A stretch of 64,000 nucleotides of DNA from Saprospiraceae bacterium. GTDB lineage: Bacteria; Bacteroidota; Bacteroidia; Chitinophagales; Saprospiraceae. Location: positions 1-64,000 of the forward strand of contig JADKEB010000016.1 in the NCBI GenBank assembly GCA_016718205.1, written 5' to 3'. Position 1 is the stretch's first letter. The number at the start of each line of letters is the position of its first letter. This document shows positions 42,819 to 51,671 of the stretch, in pieces. Position numbers and translations under genes: made by a program. The notes under the pieces were generated by a model, which was given only the letters and a program-made list of their open reading frames with translations, was not told the DNA's origin and did not search any database.

Positions 42819-43988
42819 ATGAAAAACATTTTTATCCTTTTATTCATTTTTGGCACTCAATTTTCCATGTTTAGCCAGGAAAAATTTGAAGATCAAGTGA
42901 AATACATCAAAAGAAATATCGAAATTGTCAAAGAGCAGGAAAAGGCAGCCCTTAAAGCAAAAATAGAAGAAATAAATCAAAAACTTGAAAATAAGGAGAT
43001 AACACAAGCTCAAGCTGATGAAATGAAAAAATCAGAAGCTGAAAAAAGTGCAAACCAGATTGCACTCAGAATTGAGCCTTTTGAGCTCGAACTAAGAGAA
43101 CTTGTAAAAGGTGAAGTCAATGAAGACAGTGAATCGAAAGACGAAAGTGATTCGAGAGCTACCACATTGGATGATGATGACGACATGGAAAAAAATGATG
43201 GTGATGACAATGATAAGGAGGAGCGAAAAGGTAAAAGGAAAAGAGGCGACATCAAAAACAAATCAGATTTGAATTGGGATTTTGATTTTGACTGGGGCTC
43301 AAGAAAAAAAAGAAGAGGTGAGCCAATTACAACCACACAATTTGTGTTTGCTTTTGGCTTAAACAATATTATCTCAGGCCATGATCTTGGAACATTGGAA
43401 AATAATGGTATCAAAGTGAGCAACTCCAGATTTTATGAATGGGGATGGACTTGGAAAACAAGGCTTACACCCAACTCAGCATTTTTAAATTTGAAGTATG
43501 GTCTGTCTTTTACCTATAATAATCTGCGCCCTGACAATAATCAACATTATATCAAAGATGGAAACAAAACCTTACTTGCTCGACACCCATTTTCACTCAC
43601 AGATGAGCCCTATTTTCGTATGAATAACTTTGTCATTCCTTTACATCTCGAATTTGATTTTTCAAAACGATCAAAATCTGTATCTGAAGATAAAAAGGAT
43701 GAAAAAATCGTGGTCAGAACCCAAAGGGGTATCAGAATGGGTATAGGCGGATACGCAGGAGTAAATTATCGCACTAAGCAAATCCTGGAGTACAAAAATG
43801 ATGGACTCAGGACAGACCTTGAAACCAGAGGTGATTTCAATACCAATGACATCATATATGGGGTGAGTGGATATTTCGGCTATAGAGATTTTAGCTTGTA
43901 CACAAAATATGATCTGAATACTACTTTTACCGACAATCCATTAAAACAGCACAACATCTCTTTTGGTGCGAGATTTGATTTTCATTGA
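42819..43988 (+). CDS. exported protein with coiled coil, acidic stretch and outer-membrane barrel-like end
   Basis: Protein of 389 aa. Signal peptide at 1-20 (ends QFSMFSQ). A coiled-coil-like stretch (about 21-90, rich in Glu, Lys, Gln) is followed by an acidic stretch (DDDDDMEKNDGDDNDKEE) and a basic KRKRG block. The rest (about 165-389) has alternating beta strands with aromatic girdles (FVFAFGLNNI, FLNLKYGLSFTYNNL, GIRMGIGGYAGVNYR, FSLYTKYDLNTTF) and ends in FH after SFGARFDF, as in outer-membrane beta-barrels. Follows the sigma and anti-sigma-like genes with a 58-bp gap. Function unknown. A strong terminator lies 22 bp downstream. Confidence 0.8.
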   Translation: MKNIFILLFIFGTQFSMFSQEKFEDQVKYIKRNIEIVKEQEKAALKAKIEEINQKLENKEITQAQADEMKKSEAEKSANQIALRIEPFELELRELVKGEVNEDSESKDESDSRATTLDDDDDMEKNDGDDNDKEERKGKRKRGDIKNKSDLNWDFDFDWGSRKKRRGEPITTTQFVFAFGLNNIISGHDLGTLENNGIKVSNSRFYEWGWTWKTRLTPNSAFLNLKYGLSFTYNNLRPDNNQHYIKDGNKTLLARHPFSLTDEPYFRMNNFVIPLHLEFDFSKRSKSVSEDKKDEKIVVRTQRGIRMGIGGYAGVNYRTKQILEYKNDGLRTDLETRGDFNTNDIIYGVSGYFGYRDFSLYTKYDLNTTFTDNPLKQHNISFGARFDFH

Positions 43989-44010
43989 GAATAAGACAAC
44001 TGCAAAAAAA

Positions 44011-44048
44011 TCCTTGATTGCTTTAAATGGGCAATCAAGGATTTTTTT
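44011..44048 (+). terminator. rho-independent terminator of the sigma-factor operon
   Basis: Perfect 11-bp stem TCCTTGATTGC (44011-44021) / GCAATCAAGGA (44031-44041), 9-nt loop, then a run of seven T. 22 bp after the stop codon of the outer-membrane-type protein. Confidence 0.88.
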
Positions 44049-44067
44049 CATTAGCAAAAGAAAAAAA

Positions 44068-44160
44068 ATGGACTTTGCTCCGACATTTATTATGGAGCAC
44101 ACAGGGATTTATGGCAATTTACTTGCTGAATGTTTGGCAGGGGCCAAATTGAGAAATTGA
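44068..44160 (+). pseudogene. probable IS110-family transposase remnant
   Basis: A 30-codon frame reads FIMEHTGIYGNLLAECLAG, close to the MExTGxY motif at the start of the second half of the DEDD transposase domain of IS110-family elements. It stops directly after AKLRN and no further domain is seen. A scrap of an old insertion; the rest of the gene-free interval 44161-44452 shows only an 8-bp hairpin, TCGTAGCG / CGCTACGA at 44342-44360. Confidence 0.45.
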
Positions 44161-44452
44161 TGCAAGATCACGGTAAAGATATTTTAAACATTCATTAGTT
44201 AAGTTACCAATAAAGATATTTCTCCATCTTTTGACATGGAGTATTCACCTTGATTTAATTATTTTGGTCAGATATGAAATCCACTTGTAATATGATGCCA
44301 AACGATGTCTAACTCCCAATTTCCCCAAATACACAAGTTTGTCGTAGCGTCCCGCTACGATACCATATCACAAGGCTTCCAGCCAGTATTGTTAATAATT
44401 GTTTTTTTATACACTCTCTGGCAAGATGCCTGCTGATAGTGCATCGTCGCTA

Positions 44453-44613
44453 AGGGTTTGTCAAGATATAAAGTGTACAAAATTGACGCTGGAATTTTGG
44501 TTTTTAGCAAGGCAATATTTTCAAGCATAGCCTTAGCTATTGTTGAAAATTTTAACGCAGAGAAAGAGCAAAATAACAAGTCAAGATGTATAGGTTAAAT
44601 CTTGACAAACCCT
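44453..44613. repeat. 161-bp inverted-repeat element next to the glgA 3' end
   Basis: AGGGTTTGTCAAGATATAA (44453-44471) pairs with TTAAATCTTGACAAACCCT (44595-44613), 18 of 19 matching. Inside, a second stem ATTTTCAA...TTGAAAAT with ATAGC / GCTAT. To its right, a block (TCAAACATAGCTTGACGCGG) shared with family-1 elements. No ORF. It may be a MITE or a large cruciform. Confidence 0.6.
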
Positions 44614-44676
44614 AAGAAGCTCAAACATAGCTTGACGCGGCACGACGAACTATGGCGGGAAATTAGCATTTTTTAA

Positions 44677-46293
44677 TTAAACAATACTCCTGTATATATC
44701 TTTGTACTTATTGGCGGAAGCATCCCATGAAAAGTCGAGAGCCATGGCTTGTTTTACACAATGATTTTTAAACTCGGTATTGTGATATAGGTCAAAAGCT
44801 CTACCTACAGCATGCAACATCTGCTCAAAATCCATATGATCAAACCTGATACCCACCCCTCCTGATTCGGTGATGTCTCTGACACTATCTTTGAGACCAC
44901 CTGTGGTTCTCACTATAGGCAATGTTCCATATCTCATAGAAAACATCTGATTCAGACCACAAGGCTCCACCCTGGAAGGCATAAGCAAAAAGTCCGCGCC
45001 GGCATAAATCTTATGAGACATAGCTTCGTTGTACTTAAGCATACAAGCCACATTGGAAGGATGTCTTTTAGTTGCAGTCGAGATAGCAGATTCTATACTT
45101 TTGTCACCGGTACCAAGGACTATAAAGTTGACATTCCTGTGCCTTGACAGCCATGTATCGATAATACCTGCTATAAACTCAGCACCTTTTTCAAGTACCA
45201 ATCTCCCGATAAAAGCATACAGTGGCAATGATGGGTCAAACCCCGCGATGGAACAAAGAACCTTCTTGTTTTCAGCCTTAAACTGAATTTCATTTCCCTT
45301 AAAATGATATTCAATCATAGGGTCAGTGGCAGGATCCCATACTTCGTTATCAATACCATTGAGGATACCACTGCACTTCCAGTATTCAGATTTGAATAAA
45401 TCTTCCAAACCAAATGAGTTATACATCAACTCGTTCATATAATTGGGTGATACAGTAGTCACTCTATAAGCACATCTTACAGCAGAGCTTAGGGGATTGA
45501 TCACGCCATTCCACTCCAAAAGGCCGGTTTTCCAACTGTCAAACTGTGGCAAAAGCTTTTGTTTGCTCCAACCAAAAGCTCCCTGATACCTTTCATTGTG
45601 AATGGTGAAGACACTAGGTATTTGTGATAATGACTTGAATTCATACGCATGTTTCATCATAAAAGGAATCAATCCGGTATGATGGTCATGACAATGAACT
45701 ATATCCACTGCAACGTTTCCATCTCTGAGCCATGTCAGAAATGCACGTTGAAACGCAATGTTTCTTGCTATCTCATCACCGAAAAAATTACCGTCCTGGT
45801 CTGAATAAACGCCATATCTGTCAAATTTGGATGGAATGTGAATATTATAAAATGGAAATCCCAAAATATCATCTATAAAATATCTGACTTCAAAGTACAG
45901 ATGTTCCAGACCAAGATGAAAATGTCCCTGATGTACTATTCTGTATAATTTACCTTCGTACCATGGCATCTCATATGCCGGTATTACAACACTCGTTTTT
46001 ACTCCGGTTTTTCCAAGATATTTGGGCAGTGATCCGACAACATCTGCCAATCCACCTACCTTGGCCATAGGAAAACACTCGGCACTGGCAAACATCACAT
46101 TCAAAGTTTCAGCATGTGATGGATATACTGTCGGCTCCTCTTCTGGAGTATAAGATTCAAACATTTCTTGAGGGATCTGATTTTGTGTCTTAGGTTTTTT
46201 TTCTGATGGTTTTGAGGACCCTGCTTTTGGTTTACTGATATCGATATCATGATCCTTTTCAAGCATCACTTTTTTAATGGATTTCTTTGTCAT
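44677..46293 (-). CDS. glgA: glycogen/starch synthase (GT5, GlgA type)
   Basis: ADP-glucose or UDP-glucose dependent synthase of 538 aa that extends alpha-1,4-glucan. The glucose-nucleotide loop KVGGLADVVGSLPKYL is at residues 78-93 and the phosphate-binding part is in IGRLVLEKGAEFI (KxGG-like and R-x5-K as GRLVLEKG). The acceptor region HDHHTGLIPF and the C-terminal EX7E motif in PSRVEPCGLNQMFSMRYGTLPIVR are kept. The first 62 residues are an extra low-complexity, Lys/Ser/Pro-rich extension. Starts with ATG; its upstream neighbour (CocE hydrolase) ends 40 bp away. No branching enzyme nearby in this window. Confidence 0.92.
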   Translation of the reverse strand: MTKKSIKKVMLEKDHDIDISKPKAGSSKPSEKKPKTQNQIPQEMFESYTPEEEPTVYPSHAETLNVMFASAECFPMAKVGGLADVVGSLPKYLGKTGVKTSVVIPAYEMPWYEGKLYRIVHQGHFHLGLEHLYFEVRYFIDDILGFPFYNIHIPSKFDRYGVYSDQDGNFFGDEIARNIAFQRAFLTWLRDGNVAVDIVHCHDHHTGLIPFMMKHAYEFKSLSQIPSVFTIHNERYQGAFGWSKQKLLPQFDSWKTGLLEWNGVINPLSSAVRCAYRVTTVSPNYMNELMYNSFGLEDLFKSEYWKCSGILNGIDNEVWDPATDPMIEYHFKGNEIQFKAENKKVLCSIAGFDPSLPLYAFIGRLVLEKGAEFIAGIIDTWLSRHRNVNFIVLGTGDKSIESAISTATKRHPSNVACMLKYNEAMSHKIYAGADFLLMPSRVEPCGLNQMFSMRYGTLPIVRTTGGLKDSVRDITESGGVGIRFDHMDFEQMLHAVGRAFDLYHNTEFKNHCVKQAMALDFSWDASANKYKDIYRSIV

Positions 46294-46333
46294 TTTTTAA
46301 AATTTTATAAATTTTATATGATTGTACGTACCA

Positions 46334-48238
46334 TCACTTGATTACAGGAAGGATTACACCTGAAGCATTAGTATTGTCATGCCAAATCTTTATTATGGCT
46401 TTTTGGTAATCACTCTCTTCGGCTTCATAAATATTGATAAACTTTTGAGGATTTCTGTCCACTAATGGAAACCAGGTACTTTGTACATGTACCATGATTC
46501 GATGACCTTTTTTAAAAGTATGCGCGACATCAGGCAACTCAAACCTTATTTTTTCTACCTTATTAGGTACAAAAGGCACAGGCTTTTCAAAACTATTCCG
46601 GTATTTACCACGCATCACTTCGCCTCTTACCAGCATTTGATAATCACCCATGGTGTAACTATCATCACCATTTCTCCCTGAATCATAATTAACATCAGAG
46701 TACTGGAAATCACTTGGAAATACATCTATTATTTTTACAATATAATCAGCATCAGTACTTGTCACACTGGTAAATAAGTCAGCAATGACGGTTCCTCCCA
46801 ATGTCATATCTGTATCAAGTACATCAGTCTGAAATGTAAGCACATCAGGTCTTCGGGACGCAAATCTCTGGTCATCAGTCATATAGGCATTGGTCCTCCT
46901 GAAGTGTACATCTTCTGTATATGGCACTGGTTTGGCAGGATCGCTGATATACTCAGAAAAACTGTTCTTAGTCGTAGGCGCTGACCAACTCAGTTTTTCT
47001 TTTTCGTGCATATACAGTGGTGTCATTTTGACATTTTTCAGCGGCCATTCAGGTAGTAGTCGCCACTTATTTTCTCCTGTGAAAAATACAGAAGCTTCCG
47101 GCAATCGGTCTATTTTTGCTTTCCCCTCAAGGTGGTGAATAAAAAATGGCACTTCTACCTCATTTTGATAATACCACGAAGTTTTGCTATCAAATCGGAT
47201 GTTACCCAATTCATTGCCTTCTCCCCTACTCCATTGACCGTGACTCCATGGGCCCATGATGATCCTGTTATTATTTTTTGATTTTTTTTCTATTGCCTCG
47301 TACGTACGCCATGCCCCGTAGCAATCTTCTGCATCAAACAAACCACCCACTACGAGTGTAGCCGTATGAGCTGGGATGTTCTGCACATAATTCCTCACAT
47401 TGCGCGCTTTCCACCAATCATCAAGATCAGGATGTTTGTACATTTCTTGCCAAAAGTGAATACTGTCACCTATCATTTTAGCCAGATTTTTGGTAGTTCC
47501 GGCTTCAAGATAAAACTTGTATGAGTCTCTGGTTGGAAAAGAAAATTCTGGCGATTCTTTGGTGGTTGGTTTTGGTCTTGGTTTTCCAAATGAAGAGTAG
47601 AATGAAAATCCATCCATCATAAAAAATGCTCCATTGTGATGAAAATCGTCACCCATATACCAATCAGTAACAGGTGCCTGCGGACTGGCAGCTACAAGTG
47701 CCGGGTGACCACTCAAGGCAGCCATAGTGGCATAAAATCCAGGGTAAGAAATACCAAGAACACCTACTTTTCCATTGTTATCCGGTAAATTCTTTATCAA
47801 CCATTCGATAGCATCATAGGTATCAGAAGCTTCGTCTGTTTGATGAGGTTTTTTATTTTCAATATAGGGTCTGACATCTACAAACTGGCCTTCACTCATC
47901 CACCTGCCCCTCACATCCTGAATCACAATGATATAATTGCGCCTCATATATTGTTTCCAGTGATTGTCCCAAAAAGCCCTGAATTCATTTTCCCCATATG
48001 GTGAACATGAATATGGCGTACGATTCATCAGAATAGGATGTCGTTCACTATTGTCCTTAGGAATGTAAACAGAAGTAAATAATTTTACTCCGTCTCTCAT
48101 GGGAACCATGATTTCCTTTTTGGTATAGTTGTTTCTTATCCAGGCAGAATCCTGCCCATTTGTGGTTTGAGCATCTAATCCATCTACCATTAAAATGATA
48201 CCTATGACCAGAGCAACAATGTTTTTATACATTTTCAT
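46334..48238 (-). CDS. CocE/NonD-family (X-Pro dipeptidyl-peptidase S15) hydrolase, exported
   Basis: Exported alpha/beta hydrolase of 634 aa. Signal peptide at 1-23 (ends VDGLDAQ). Catalytic domain: MVPMRDGVKLFTSVYIPK, VIQDVRGRWMSEGQF, and the nucleophile elbow GVLGISYPGFYA (Ser164). A cap (about 180-290) with the DDFHHNGAFFM region follows, then the acid-His part of the triad near VVGGLFDAEDCYGAW and GPWSHGQWSRG. A C-terminal jelly-roll ends the chain (FYSDVNYDSGRN; HTFKKGHRIMVHVQSTWFPLVDRNPQ). Activity could be an X-Pro dipeptidyl peptidase, acylase or esterase. Confidence 0.92.
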   Translation of the reverse strand: MKMYKNIVALVIGIILMVDGLDAQTTNGQDSAWIRNNYTKKEIMVPMRDGVKLFTSVYIPKDNSERHPILMNRTPYSCSPYGENEFRAFWDNHWKQYMRRNYIIVIQDVRGRWMSEGQFVDVRPYIENKKPHQTDEASDTYDAIEWLIKNLPDNNGKVGVLGISYPGFYATMAALSGHPALVAASPQAPVTDWYMGDDFHHNGAFFMMDGFSFYSSFGKPRPKPTTKESPEFSFPTRDSYKFYLEAGTTKNLAKMIGDSIHFWQEMYKHPDLDDWWKARNVRNYVQNIPAHTATLVVGGLFDAEDCYGAWRTYEAIEKKSKNNNRIIMGPWSHGQWSRGEGNELGNIRFDSKTSWYYQNEVEVPFFIHHLEGKAKIDRLPEASVFFTGENKWRLLPEWPLKNVKMTPLYMHEKEKLSWSAPTTKNSFSEYISDPAKPVPYTEDVHFRRTNAYMTDDQRFASRRPDVLTFQTDVLDTDMTLGGTVIADLFTSVTSTDADYIVKIIDVFPSDFQYSDVNYDSGRNGDDSYTMGDYQMLVRGEVMRGKYRNSFEKPVPFVPNKVEKIRFELPDVAHTFKKGHRIMVHVQSTWFPLVDRNPQKFINIYEAEESDYQKAIIKIWHDNTNASGVILPVIK

Positions 48239-48613
48239 GGATCTCTTCTTTATTTATTATTGAGAGTAAAGATAATAAAGTATATGGATTCATCAACAAA
48301 ACTCTAAAAAAACTTTGCTGTATGACTTACATGTAAGTATCTCAAATGACAATTTTTCTCGACCTGCAGTTTCGCATGTAGTCAAACTTTCAGTCAGTGT
48401 TACAGCTTGAATGACTATAAATATTGTGACTAAGGACTTCAAAATCAAGTCCAAAACTCATTTTAATGACTTATGGGCAATCTTGCCTTAAAATTCCGGA
48501 TATGGTCACGTTGGAGCACTTTAAAAACATGTTCATTCCATTTTTTAAAATTACTAAAATTTGAACCAAATGCAACATCCAAATTGTGATGATCCAAAAA
48601 AATGCAACACACC
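48239..48613. other. 375-bp gene-free interval with nothing recognised
   Basis: Between the CocE gene start and the BamA-like gene stop. AT-rich, no ORF of note, no promoter box of TAnnTTTG form on the CocE side that I could defend; two short runs AATGCAACA near 48570 and 48602. No terminator or known RNA motif seen. Confidence 0.4.
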
Positions 48614-50047
48614 CTAAAAATTAAAATCCGTCTGAAAGAACCACCCTTTCTCACCAAATGAAGTGATGCCGTACTGACAGGTCAAGGTGAAATTATTGAA
48701 TAAAATCAAGTCCAGTGCAGGACCGTATCCATAATTAATTTTATTGGCTAAAAAATTATTATCTCCAAATAAAGGATCTCTGGCGTAACCATAATCCAGG
48801 TTGAATCTTCCAAACAACTTCACATTCATCAACTTGAACTGGGCAGGAAGGTATCTTTGTTTAAGCTGAAAATTTTTATCAATTGCGAGAAATTTGATGG
48901 CATTTGAAAAAATAACAAAATCGCGACCATCCATGACATACAATTGATAACCTGTGATGATATCATTTTTATAACCGATGGCAGTATTTAGGAAGTATGG
49001 CATAGGATCATCAAGGAAGTTTACTTTTGCCTTTAGCTTAGTGCTTAGGATAGTATTTTTCAATAGCGGCAGGTGATTTTCTACTGTCAAGGAAGCCCAA
49101 AAGTTATTTATCTCATCGTTCGGTCCTTTGCCTTCTTTTCTTATATTGAATTCAACTGCATGACCACCTAATGGATACAGTGGATATATGCTATTGTCAT
49201 ACTTTAGTCTGTAGTCCAGTGATAAAAAACTCAATGCTGACCTTCTGTTGCCTAAAAAATCCGGATTTTTATCTTCAGACACAAACTTATCCACATTGGC
49301 AGAAAGCCATTCAACTTTAAAATATTGATTGGTTTTGGCACTTGTTCTGTGAGTCAACCCGACACTGATCTTATGCTGAAAAAAAATCCTACTTTCGTCA
49401 GGTCGCTTGAGAAAGACTGGTTTGCTTTCGGAAGTTTTGTAAATGATTTCCCGGTTATTGGTGTATAGATAGTTTAGAGAAGCTCCCCATTTCCCTCTCA
49501 GATAGGGATACTCGTAGAGCAATTCATATTTTTGTGTATATCCACGCTGAAATTTGAGTTTCAACTTATCTTTGTTTCCTGTGAGATTGATATGATGGAG
49601 TGCTAATCCGTAGTTGATTCTGTCAAAACTATAATGATGTTCGTCTTTCCATACATTAAAATTTCTGTCTGCAATCTCGAAAATAGGATATGGGTAAATA
49701 TACCAGTTTTCCCTGACGCTGATATCGATATTACAATGTCCGGTATTGATGTCCCAATTTTTGATATTCAGATCAGCCATAGTAAACAAGCCAATGCTCA
49801 AGAGTCTTTTTTCATTGATATTGAGACTTGCAGATAACTGACTGAGCTGGATGGTATCGCCATTATTGAGATCAATTTCGCGAAGGATAACATCACGTTT
49901 CGTAAGTCTGTTTCCTTCCACCATCATACTGTCTATGATGACATAATCTACCTGTGCATGTGTGTACTGGAGTATAATGACCAATGCCACTAAACCAGAA
50001 AGTAACCTCTTAAAAATACAAAAATTAGAAAAAAAGACATCAGACAT
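48614..50047 (-). CDS. BamA/Omp85-like outer-membrane protein with one POTRA domain
   Basis: Outer-membrane protein of 477 aa. Signal peptide at about 12-32 (ends QYTHAQ). A POTRA domain (about 33-115: VIIDSMMVEGNRLTKRDVILREIDLNNGDTI, LLSIGLFTMADLNI) then a beta-barrel (about 120-477: YALHHINLTGNKDKLKLKFQRGY, and the last strand FQTDFNF with terminal Phe). With a single POTRA it is shorter than BamA (about 800 aa), so it is a paralogue, perhaps in the TamA/D15 group. It overlaps the CBS gene by 8 bp, so the two are coupled. Confidence 0.85.
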   Translation of the reverse strand: MSDVFFSNFCIFKRLLSGLVALVIILQYTHAQVDYVIIDSMMVEGNRLTKRDVILREIDLNNGDTIQLSQLSASLNINEKRLLSIGLFTMADLNIKNWDINTGHCNIDISVRENWYIYPYPIFEIADRNFNVWKDEHHYSFDRINYGLALHHINLTGNKDKLKLKFQRGYTQKYELLYEYPYLRGKWGASLNYLYTNNREIIYKTSESKPVFLKRPDESRIFFQHKISVGLTHRTSAKTNQYFKVEWLSANVDKFVSEDKNPDFLGNRRSALSFLSLDYRLKYDNSIYPLYPLGGHAVEFNIRKEGKGPNDEINNFWASLTVENHLPLLKNTILSTKLKAKVNFLDDPMPYFLNTAIGYKNDIITGYQLYVMDGRDFVIFSNAIKFLAIDKNFQLKQRYLPAQFKLMNVKLFGRFNLDYGYARDPLFGDNNFLANKINYGYGPALDLILFNNFTLTCQYGITSFGEKGWFFQTDFNF

Positions 50048-50699
50048 TGAGATATGACATCAGAGCATCGTACCTGTCTTTGAGACCATCATGATACTCT
50101 AGTTCAGAAAAAGAAGCCGCCACATCATATCCGAATCTCTCGAGGGTGGATTTAAATCCCGAAACATCTTGCCTGTTGAGTTTGAGCGTGACAAAAAGTT
50201 GATTGGTACCCGGGATATTATTTACAAAGCTGCTCAGAATGGTAATATCTTCTGATTCAGCTATTCTTGCTATCTGAGACAGGGAATAATTTCCTTTTGA
50301 AGATTCCAATACGATGATACTACCCGGATCAGAAAAAGAAAAATGTGTAGCAAAATACTGCAACAAATCTTCCATCGTGATGACACCAAGGAAGTTTTCA
50401 TCATTGTCTATGACCGGTATCATCGTGAGTTGAAACCTTCCCATCTTCGTCATCACTTCAAAAAGGTGCTCATTGTCAAATGCGTAAGGTCTGAGATAGG
50501 ACAACCTGTAGGAACCGATACTTTCTTTGACATTATGTATCAGTATGTCATCTTCAGAAAGTACACCCAACAGTTGTTCATGATTGACTATAGGCAAATG
50601 GCGCACATGATATACCTGCATCTGCTGAAGGGCTTCTTCGCCTGTATCAGATGTCTGCAAGGGAAACAATGTCTGCGATATAAGTTCTTTAGCTACCAA
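50040..50699 (-). CDS. CBS-domain protein (pair of CBS domains)
   Basis: Cytoplasmic protein of 219 aa. Two CBS domains at about 8-65 (SDTGEEALQQMQVYHVRHLPIVNHEQLLGVLSEDDIL) and 78-135 (LFEVMTKMGRFQLTMIPVIDNDENFLGVITMEDLL) form an adenosyl-nucleotide binding pair, and an ACT-like or CBS-associated regulatory tail follows. In Bacteroidota a CBS gene usually lies directly before an Omp85 protein, as here; its effect on envelope assembly is not known. Overlaps the downstream gene by 8 bp. Confidence 0.88.
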   Translation of the reverse strand: MVAKELISQTLFPLQTSDTGEEALQQMQVYHVRHLPIVNHEQLLGVLSEDDILIHNVKESIGSYRLSYLRPYAFDNEHLFEVMTKMGRFQLTMIPVIDNDENFLGVITMEDLLQYFATHFSFSDPGSIIVLESSKGNYSLSQIARIAESEDITILSSFVNNIPGTNQLFVTLKLNRQDVSGFKSTLERFGYDVAASFSELEYHDGLKDRYDALMSYLNV

Positions 50700-50829
50700 A
50701 ACAGGTTCTTTTAGATGTTTTTAAAATGCCATTGTTCAAGACAATTCTATTCTTTTACACTGATCATTGATTTATTATGTAAGATCTGGATTCAATGGAT
50801 ATTATGTCTGAGTATAGCAACATGATAGT

Positions 50830-51651
50830 TTAGTGTCTTAAGATTTTTTTACGCTCAAATATAAACTCTTCTTCTGACAAAATACCTTTTTTTCTCAGTT
50901 CGGAAAGTTTATTTATCTGAGAAAGTAATTTATCGTCCATTTCTTCGGCTTCAACATGAACGGGGTCTTTTTCTTTCTGAAATTCACCGGTTTCAGTTTT
51001 GAAAGGATTTAATCTGAATCCCCCACTTCTGAATGATTCAAATTCGGGTTGTATGCGTACATACGCTAGATCGTCATGGCTCAATATGCGCTCTACATCT
51101 TTCAATCCGTTTTGCACTGCTTTACTTAGATGATGATATGCCAGAGATTTCTTTTCTGTAAGTGAGTAGGCACATGCTATATTAAAATGAAGGCTTACAT
51201 CATTAGGTGCTATCTCCAGGCCTTTCCTAAAATCCAAAATGGCATCTTCAAGATCAAAATCTTTATATTTTTTGATACCGCTGTTTTTAAAAGGATTTGC
51301 CCTAAGTGAGGTGACAGGATTATTCTGGCTTTGTGGTCGATTTTTTGATGGAGCCATTTGCTCGTACTTTTCCATCTGTGCTTCACGGCGTGCTTCCAAA
51401 GGACCACGTCTCACAGGAATATAGCCACGGTTAAATCTTCTGTCAAACTCTTGCTCCGGCATATTCAATAATTTGATACCCTCCATTACTCCAGCTATCA
51501 AAGAGATAGGAATCCCAATATTGATAGAAACTATGAGGAGTATCATAAAACCAATAAAACCACCTGTTTTGCCCAAATACAGCTTATGTCCACCCATGAA
51601 GCCTGTAAAAAATGCCAGCAAAGCTGCGGTGAGCTTATTTTTTGGTGCCAT
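50830..51651 (-). CDS. TM2-domain protein with TPR-like and SHOCT parts
   Basis: Membrane protein of 273 aa. The TM2 domain is at 3-65 (LTAALLAFFTGFMGGHKLYLGKTGGFIGFMIL ... GVMEGIKLL). A linker (about 68-115) with a RGPLEARREAQMEKYEQM helix follows, then TPR-like helices (FDLEDAILDFRKGLEIAPNDVSLHFNIACAYSLTEKKSLAYHHLSKAVQ, about 125-175) and a SHOCT-type short helical motif at the end (SQINKLSELRKKGILSEEEFIFERKKIL). Likely binds partners at the inner membrane. 20 bp after the phosphatase gene and 130 bp before CBS, same strand. Confidence 0.82.
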   Translation of the reverse strand: MAPKNKLTAALLAFFTGFMGGHKLYLGKTGGFIGFMILLIVSINIGIPISLIAGVMEGIKLLNMPEQEFDRRFNRGYIPVRRGPLEARREAQMEKYEQMAPSKNRPQSQNNPVTSLRANPFKNSGIKKYKDFDLEDAILDFRKGLEIAPNDVSLHFNIACAYSLTEKKSLAYHHLSKAVQNGLKDVERILSHDDLAYVRIQPEFESFRSGGFRLNPFKTETGEFQKEKDPVHVEAEEMDDKLLSQINKLSELRKKGILSEEEFIFERKKILRH

Positions 51652-51671
51652 ATTATATATCTATATTTTTG

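Noticed and set aside
43010..43423. Ser-rich 137-codon frame on the minus strand
   Set aside because: Antisense of the acidic, Lys-rich part of the outer-membrane-type protein; composition is a mirror artefact.
44228..44360. Protein-like minus-strand frame (KLVYLGKLGVRHRLASYYKW)
   Set aside because: Only about 40 codons without a start codon or known family; too little to call even as a remnant.
48463..48657. 64-codon frame on the minus strand
   Set aside because: Its start lies in the BamA-like gene's 3' end and it has no coding features.
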